A DNA stretch of 64,000 bases from Paenibacillus soyae (GTDB taxonomy: Bacteria; Bacillota; Bacilli; Paenibacillales; Paenibacillaceae), in NCBI RefSeq assembly GCF_024623455.1, contig NZ_JANIPJ010000004.1:308334-372333 (forward strand), written 5' to 3'. This document shows positions 60,501-64,000 of the stretch, one piece after another (position 1 is the first letter of the stretch; each line of letters opens with the position of its first letter). The translations under genes were made by a program, and so were the position numbers. Under the pieces are notes generated by a model that worked only from the letters and a program-made list of their open reading frames with translations, made no database searches and had not been told where the DNA came from.

Positions 60501-63494
60501 CCCGGCAACCAAGCCGGCAATAACCCGCGCGCCAGTGCCGCTGAAATGCGTGTTATCGTTTACGCCGTTCGGATATTTCGGATATTCGCCCGGATAAGCA
60601 TACAGGAAGATATCCTCTGTAGCCGCCAAGCCTACTTTGTTGTAATGCGCGATGCTGAGCTGGCTCAAGTCGATCAGAGCCACTTCGAGCTCCGCCGCCA
60701 CTTCTTTGGCGGCTGCTACGTAATCAGGGAAGCTCACATTAAATTCCTGTGTAACGAGATTGAAGTCCCGGCGTCCTACCGGCGTGAGCAGCACAGGCGT
60801 CGCACCGCGCTGTCTGGCGCCGTTCACGTAGCGGGCGAGATACGTTTTATAATCCGCCGGCGACGCGTAGCGTTCCGGAATGCCTGCGCTGGCATCGTTG
60901 TGGCCGAAGGAGATAAAGAAGAAATCCCCGGGCTTGATCTCGCGCAATACCGTATCCAGACGCCCGTCTACCATAAAGGACTTGCTGCTTCTGCCGCCGA
61001 TCGAATGGTTCTCCACGACTACGCCATCCGCGAAGTAGCGGCCGAATTGCTGGCCCCAGCCTTGCTGCGGCGCTTGCATCTCGCTGTACGACTGCATCGT
61101 CGAATCGCCGGCCATGTAGATCGTCGCGGAAGCGTCGGCCGCCTTCGCCGGATACTTCTCGATGGTCAGCTCCTGCACGTCGATAGCCGATCCGGTGAAG
61201 ACGAATTCCAGCTGGCCGTCCACAAGCGCGACGTCATAGGAGTAGACCAGAGGCGCTCCCGCTGTCACGCCCGTCACCGCCAGCTTCTGCACGAATTCGG
61301 ATTTGATGCCCGCGTTCGAATCGCGCGCGTCATCGCCAAGCTTAACCGTCACCTTGTAATTCGCGTTCGGCAGGTCGACGGCGAATTTGGCGTTTTCCGG
61401 TAAACCGACGTTACCCGCGTTCACCGTAATGCCGCTTGCATTCTCGAAGCCGTAGCCCGCCTCCGCCGTATAGAGCGTATCCTGCACGCCGGTCATCCCG
61501 GCTGCGGTTTCCGTGCCGAAGTCGAATTGATATACCGGCTCAAGAGCTTCTTCCCCTCCTGCGAGATCAAGCTCCGCTTTCGGGAATTCGGTCGCTTCCG
61601 CGCCGATATAGAAGCCTGTATGAGGCGGCTGATTGTAGCCCGTATTCTGCCAAGCCGCGCCGAGGCGGTATACGGGATCCTGCATCAGCGCCGGAATCCG
61701 GTAGGCCGTAGGGATCGTCGTCGTATACAGTCTATATTCCGTGCTGTCCTCGCTGCGCAGCAGGATCTCCTCGCGCCAATCTCCCAGAATATCCGCTTGA
61801 ATGGCCGGATTTCCTTTGGTGTGGTTGTTGGTCAAGGCGCCGGTCGCCCTGAAAATCTCATTCATCTTCTTGTTTTCGTAATCCCACTTATAGATAACCG
61901 GGATGCCTTTGGCCGTGCTGTTATCCCATACATGGTCGAACAGCTCCCGCTGCAGGTCGCCGTCCCACCAAATCGCGAAGTTGGTGCTCCTTGGCGCTTC
62001 TTCTCCCTGATAGACCACGTCTCCGGCAGCCGAGAATACTTGCGTGACGGGCTCCATTTGCCCTTCGACGATAGTGGAAGCCCATGATTCGTAGCCCGGA
62101 TACGTCGGATCGATATCCGCCGACATGCCGCGTCCGGTATCGATGCCCGTAAACTGGCCCCAGATGATCTCTCCGGTGGCGGCGTCGCGCATCTCGATCC
62201 CGTATTGAGCGCCGATATTCTCGTGTACGCTTACTACCTGATAGCCATCCCGGTTCGGATCCAGCTTGCCGGCATGCATCGCGTCGCCGTGGCCGAGCCC
62301 GGTGCTGTACATGACGGTTCCGTCGTCGTTAATGGCCAAGGCGCCGAACATAATCTCGTCCTTGCCGTCCGCGTCCGCATCGAGCACGCTTAACCCGTGA
62401 TTGCCCTGCCCTCTGTACTGATCGCCGGCCACGTTGCTGTCGAACACCCAGCGCTTCACGAGCTCGCCGCCGGTATAGTCGAAAGCCGCTAGCACGGTGC
62501 GCGTATAATAGCCGCGAGTCATCACGACGCTTGGCTTCACGCCGTCCAAATAAGCGATGGCCGCCAAGAAACGGTCCACGCGGTTGCCGTAGCCGTCGCC
62601 CCACGCGTTAACGTCGCCTCTAGGCACCTCGTAAGGCACGGTGGACAAAGCTTCGCCGGTCTGGCCGTCGAACAGCGTAAGATATTCCGGTCCCGTCAGA
62701 ATATATCCGCCTTCGTTGCGGTAATCCTTGGTGCCGTCGCCGATCACGTTGCCCTTGCCGTCCTTCGTTCCATCGGCCGTCTTAACGACGACTTCGGCTT
62801 TGCCGTCGCCGTCCAGGTCGTAGACCATGAGCTGCGTATAGTGCGCGCCGGCTCGAATGTTCACGCCAAGGTCAACGCGCCATAGCTTCGTTCCGTCCAG
62901 CTCGATCGCATCGATATAGACATTGCCGGTATAGCCGGCGCTCGAGTTATCCTTAGCGTTGCTCGGGTTCCATAGGAATACGATTTCGTATTCGCCGTCG
63001 CCGTCCACGTCCGCTACGGAAGCGTCGCCGGCACTGTACGTATAAGTGCCGCCATCCTTCGTTCGGGCATCGGCCGGCTTATCCAGCTTGATGGGCAAAT
63101 AATCGTTATGCCAGACCGGAACCGTCTCCGGCTGCACGACTTCCTTGCCGCCCACGATCGTGGAAATCTGGTATTGGGAGCTGTCCGCGCCCGTCGTATC
63201 CACATAGTTCGTGACGCCCGTCAGCGGCGCCGCGTTCACTTTATAGCCGTTTTTATATACGTTGAAAGCGATTTCGTCCGGATCCGTGTTTAAATAACGC
63301 CAGCTCAAGAACACGCCGTTATCGACCAGAACCGCAACCAAGCCGCGGCCCAGATAATCCCCTTGGCGGGCCGGTTCGGTTTCCGAAGCATTCGCATGAC
63401 CTGGAGCCGGTACCGCAACGAGCGAACAAACCATGAGAACCGACAAAAAGAACGCGCAGATCGATTTTTTGCGGGATAAAGCCTTTATACCCAT
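57543..63494 (-). CDS. Giant secreted rhamnogalacturonan lyase with two esterase modules, cohesin and dockerin-like end
   Basis: 1983 residues, signal peptide about 1-35; AGGAGTGAG precedes the ATG. Order: PL11 rhamnogalacturonan lyase (about 40-635; YLGRGLVAVLVDNGVFLSWR, calcium loops DVDGDGEYE and DLDGDGKAE), CBM-like domain (650-785), SGNH esterase of the rhamnogalacturonan acetylesterase type (790-1000; YMAGDSTMQSY), beta-sandwich (1025-1240), FIVAR-like helices (1245-1310), a second CBM-like domain and SGNH esterase (1320-1670; YLASDSTVANY), cohesin (1685-1830), FIVAR-like (1845-1915), and a degenerate dockerin (1920-1980). It cuts and deacetylates pectic RG-I outside the cell. The downstream cohesin-SLH gene may anchor it. 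Confidence 0.9.
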   Translation of the reverse strand: MGIKALSRKKSICAFFLSVLMVCSLVAVPAPGHANASETEPARQGDYLGRGLVAVLVDNGVFLSWRYLNTDPDEIAFNVYKNGYKVNAAPLTGVTNYVDTTGADSSQYQISTIVGGKEVVQPETVPVWHNDYLPIKLDKPADARTKDGGTYTYSAGDASVADVDGDGEYEIVFLWNPSNAKDNSSAGYTGNVYIDAIELDGTKLWRVDLGVNIRAGAHYTQLMVYDLDGDGKAEVVVKTADGTKDGKGNVIGDGTKDYRNEGGYILTGPEYLTLFDGQTGEALSTVPYEVPRGDVNAWGDGYGNRVDRFLAAIAYLDGVKPSVVMTRGYYTRTVLAAFDYTGGELVKRWVFDSNVAGDQYRGQGNHGLSVLDADADGKDEIMFGALAINDDGTVMYSTGLGHGDAMHAGKLDPNRDGYQVVSVHENIGAQYGIEMRDAATGEIIWGQFTGIDTGRGMSADIDPTYPGYESWASTIVEGQMEPVTQVFSAAGDVVYQGEEAPRSTNFAIWWDGDLQRELFDHVWDNSTAKGIPVIYKWDYENKKMNEIFRATGALTNNHTKGNPAIQADILGDWREEILLRSEDSTEYRLYTTTIPTAYRIPALMQDPVYRLGAAWQNTGYNQPPHTGFYIGAEATEFPKAELDLAGGEEALEPVYQFDFGTETAAGMTGVQDTLYTAEAGYGFENASGITVNAGNVGLPENAKFAVDLPNANYKVTVKLGDDARDSNAGIKSEFVQKLAVTGVTAGAPLVYSYDVALVDGQLEFVFTGSAIDVQELTIEKYPAKAADASATIYMAGDSTMQSYSEMQAPQQGWGQQFGRYFADGVVVENHSIGGRSSKSFMVDGRLDTVLREIKPGDFFFISFGHNDASAGIPERYASPADYKTYLARYVNGARQRGATPVLLTPVGRRDFNLVTQEFNVSFPDYVAAAKEVAAELEVALIDLSQLSIAHYNKVGLAATEDIFLYAYPGEYPKYPNGVNDNTHFSGTGARVIAGLVAGAVKEMGLTLSPFVIDPDIGEPEPEPESQLYEENFEGDPTAAQYAMVNATGIAGTMTGTVVEQNGNKLLNVVGSGSGHRAKVFRIFDAIGGDIVNVNFDWHTGNNISFPTEGHLSLQDANENLILTLYTTSVSNSTIGYLAGHYAPDYGTGTTAIPGGQATTIAKNQWVNVDATINFAEKTIDLTLTSLADESITQTIEDIPMSAGTAYADNVRAMRFLGTRKGGGGTLNWTTQIDNVRIEGTTLPPEAADQTALVALRDEAKALDLTGYTEQSKAVLNKAIAAADAIIGTEATQAQIDHAFNMLTVAKASLTSEPVGDISTYRFDFGSGSAAEGYTKVDAKRAYVEGNGYGFADTSLTVDENRETGNALTEDFTRVNGTSFLVEMEPANYRVTMTIGDSQEATNAGVVTEQMTKVPNSTVPSGEFKEISYDIALIDGVFNFEFSGNTPKINALKLERLPDNGAGDKPVIYLASDSTVANYAEGYRPQAGWGETLDDYFDLEQVSIDNRAVGGLSSKTFLVGGYLNDILLGIKEGDYLFMQWSHNDSTPSRPERYLTPEQFKAYLKDYINGAKQRGATPVLVTPVNRRDFTDETLNKSFPEYVQAMKETAQETGTLLVDLNQASWEYFQELGPEGTKDIFMWVDGKEDNTHLQMNGAIKVSEMVARLVKQLNIPLSAFVTVEDTEVPPGEHWAAASVTGPANAYAGQSVELEVGVSQVWQGFTAMDIIVQYDPAKLEFATAVDENGGAVLAENAIAPGRDNLHVVASAIKPAEGQIRVILISAGEDHAVSAGSDLFVLRGKVKADAPLGNVSTSVTKFDVSRDGLAGIANIAQAYHSITIGQVPVESDKSALEKAIASAQAQLAKAAEGDVIGKYEVGSKAELQAAIDAAITVRGNHYATQAQVDAATGALNAAVQQFLSRFISLVDGQTQITIRDLSIIAKYFGITKDDPKWSEIAKADIIGDGEIDIRVLAAVARMILTDWSAQ

Positions 63495-63874
63495 GAACTC
63501 ACTCCTCTAGAAAAATTCCAATCTCATTATGTGACTGACTCGTTGTGAAGAACCCTCCTCTACATGCCGCTACAGATTGCCAAAACAGAACGAAAGCGGT
63601 TCCAATTTGAATTGAAGCGCTTTCATCTCATTTAAAAACAACACCTCCTAACGATAAACTTCCCTCAGACGGAATGACGGATCTGGGTGTCGGCGAGGCT
63701 GTGCCTATCGTACCCTCTTCCGCTCCGAACGGTAAAGCACCAGTATTGATCATCCCTGTCACTTTTGCTTTATCGCTTGATACGACGGGGATGCAGTATA
63801 CATTTTGTATCAAAATTAAACAGTCAGAAGCAAAAGTGAAGCGGTCCGCCCGCTAGGATCTCAGGCAGCAAATA
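63495..63874. other. Leader of the giant lyase gene; no supported gene
   Basis: The 380 bases between the lyase start and the intron end hold cre-like sites and a TTAGGAGG sequence at 63655-63648 that is followed only by a two-codon reading frame (ATG AGA stop). Short open frames on both strands (63628-63856) overlap each other, lack ribosome sites and are not called as genes. A promoter could not be placed confidently. Confidence 0.55.
63591..63626 (-). promoter_or_regulatory. Possible cre-like sites before the giant lyase gene
   Basis: CGAAAGCGGTTCCA (63591-63604, plus strand) matches the cre consensus except at the first base. TTGAAGCGCTTTCA at 63612-63625 is a second near-palindrome, but shorter than the consensus. 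Both lie 100-130 bases upstream of the start. Confidence 0.4.
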
Positions 63875-64000
63875 ATCGAGTAGGAGGGGGCGGCTAGCCC
63901 CCGTCCTCTCACACCACCGTACATGCGGGTCCGCATACGGCGGTTCCAAAAGGTTAACAAAGTTCTAAATAACGAGAAAGTAAACTTTTCAGCCCTTTCG
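63875..64000 (-). mobile_element. 3' end of a group II intron (domains V and VI), continuing beyond window
   Basis: Read on the minus strand, CCGCCGT/ACGGTGG and ATGCG/CGCAT form a domain V hairpin (63943-63914) with a GACC loop and the typical two-base 3' bulge (GT). Domain VI follows (GGGGGCTAGCCGCCCCC), and the intron ends in CTACTCGAT. Its reverse transcriptase gene, if present, is off the right edge. The 3' exon continues into the lyase leader. Confidence 0.8.

Noticed and set aside
1..64000. tRNA, rRNA or CRISPR arrays
   Set aside because: No cloverleaf, rRNA core sequence or regularly spaced direct repeats were seen by reading both strands.

Overview
The window is about 64 kb of moderately GC-rich DNA from a spore-forming Gram-positive bacterium, most probably Paenibacillaceae (Paenibacillus or Cohnella). 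The clues are AGGAGG-type ribosome binding sites, GTG and TTG starts, YesM/YesN-type signalling with CUT1 sugar transporters that lack their own ATPase, T-box leaders, a cohesin/S-layer-homology surface protein, many AraC-type regulators and several large secreted polysaccharide-degrading enzymes. There is no rRNA, tRNA, prophage or CRISPR. The only mobile DNA recognised is the tail of a group II intron at the right edge.

Layout. 1-5890 (minus): sugar ABC transporter (two permeases, binding lipoprotein) with its YesM/YesN two-component pair. 6028-9833: small accessory genes (a hypothetical protein, a TerC-family membrane protein, an unknown membrane protein with an SDR oxidoreductase, a collagen-like small protein). 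9885-14638 (minus): a second SDR, an AraC-type regulator, an M29 aminopeptidase, a membrane-anchored glycerophosphodiesterase and a TetR regulator with a nested palindromic operator. 14770-26142: carbohydrate island with a GHL6-like glycosidase, serine hydrolase and DUF1801 protein, two AraC regulators, and an operon of a mutarotase-like protein, a 1336-residue GH2 enzyme and an alginate-lyase-fold protein. 26240-29810 (minus): a PLP-dependent decarboxylase overlapping a chemoreceptor gene, both downstream of a cyclic di-GMP-I riboswitch. 30087-32097 (minus): an FHA/winged-helix protein with a divergent MurA whose catalytic Cys position is Asp. 32267-33906: small genes.

34029-44678: a second carbohydrate locus with a 1509-residue secreted beta-helix protein, an LplB/LplC-type transporter with its binding lipoprotein, and a divergent membrane-bound AraC-type regulator. 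44681-49403: glutaminyl-tRNA synthetase behind a T-box with a likely Gln (CAA) specifier, a VOC protein, a small unknown protein, an AraC regulator and a proline dehydrogenase homologue. 49508-52345: a GH2 glycosidase divergent from an ArsR-type regulator, with an inverted repeat lying between two near-consensus promoters. 52423-54822: an acetolactate synthase large subunit behind two T-boxes in tandem. 54858-63494: secreted plant cell wall enzymes: a GH26 mannanase, a cohesin-SLH surface protein, and a 1983-residue rhamnogalacturonan lyase/double esterase that ends in cohesin and dockerin-like domains. 63875-64000: group II intron tail.

Taken together this is a plant or algal polysaccharide foraging region. 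Secreted lyases, esterases and glycosidases release oligosaccharides, binding proteins and permeases import them, intracellular glycosidases finish them, and a local regulator controls each module. The most interesting parts are the cohesin/dockerin/SLH pair, the c-di-GMP-controlled decarboxylase-chemoreceptor operon and the FHA-MurA pair.
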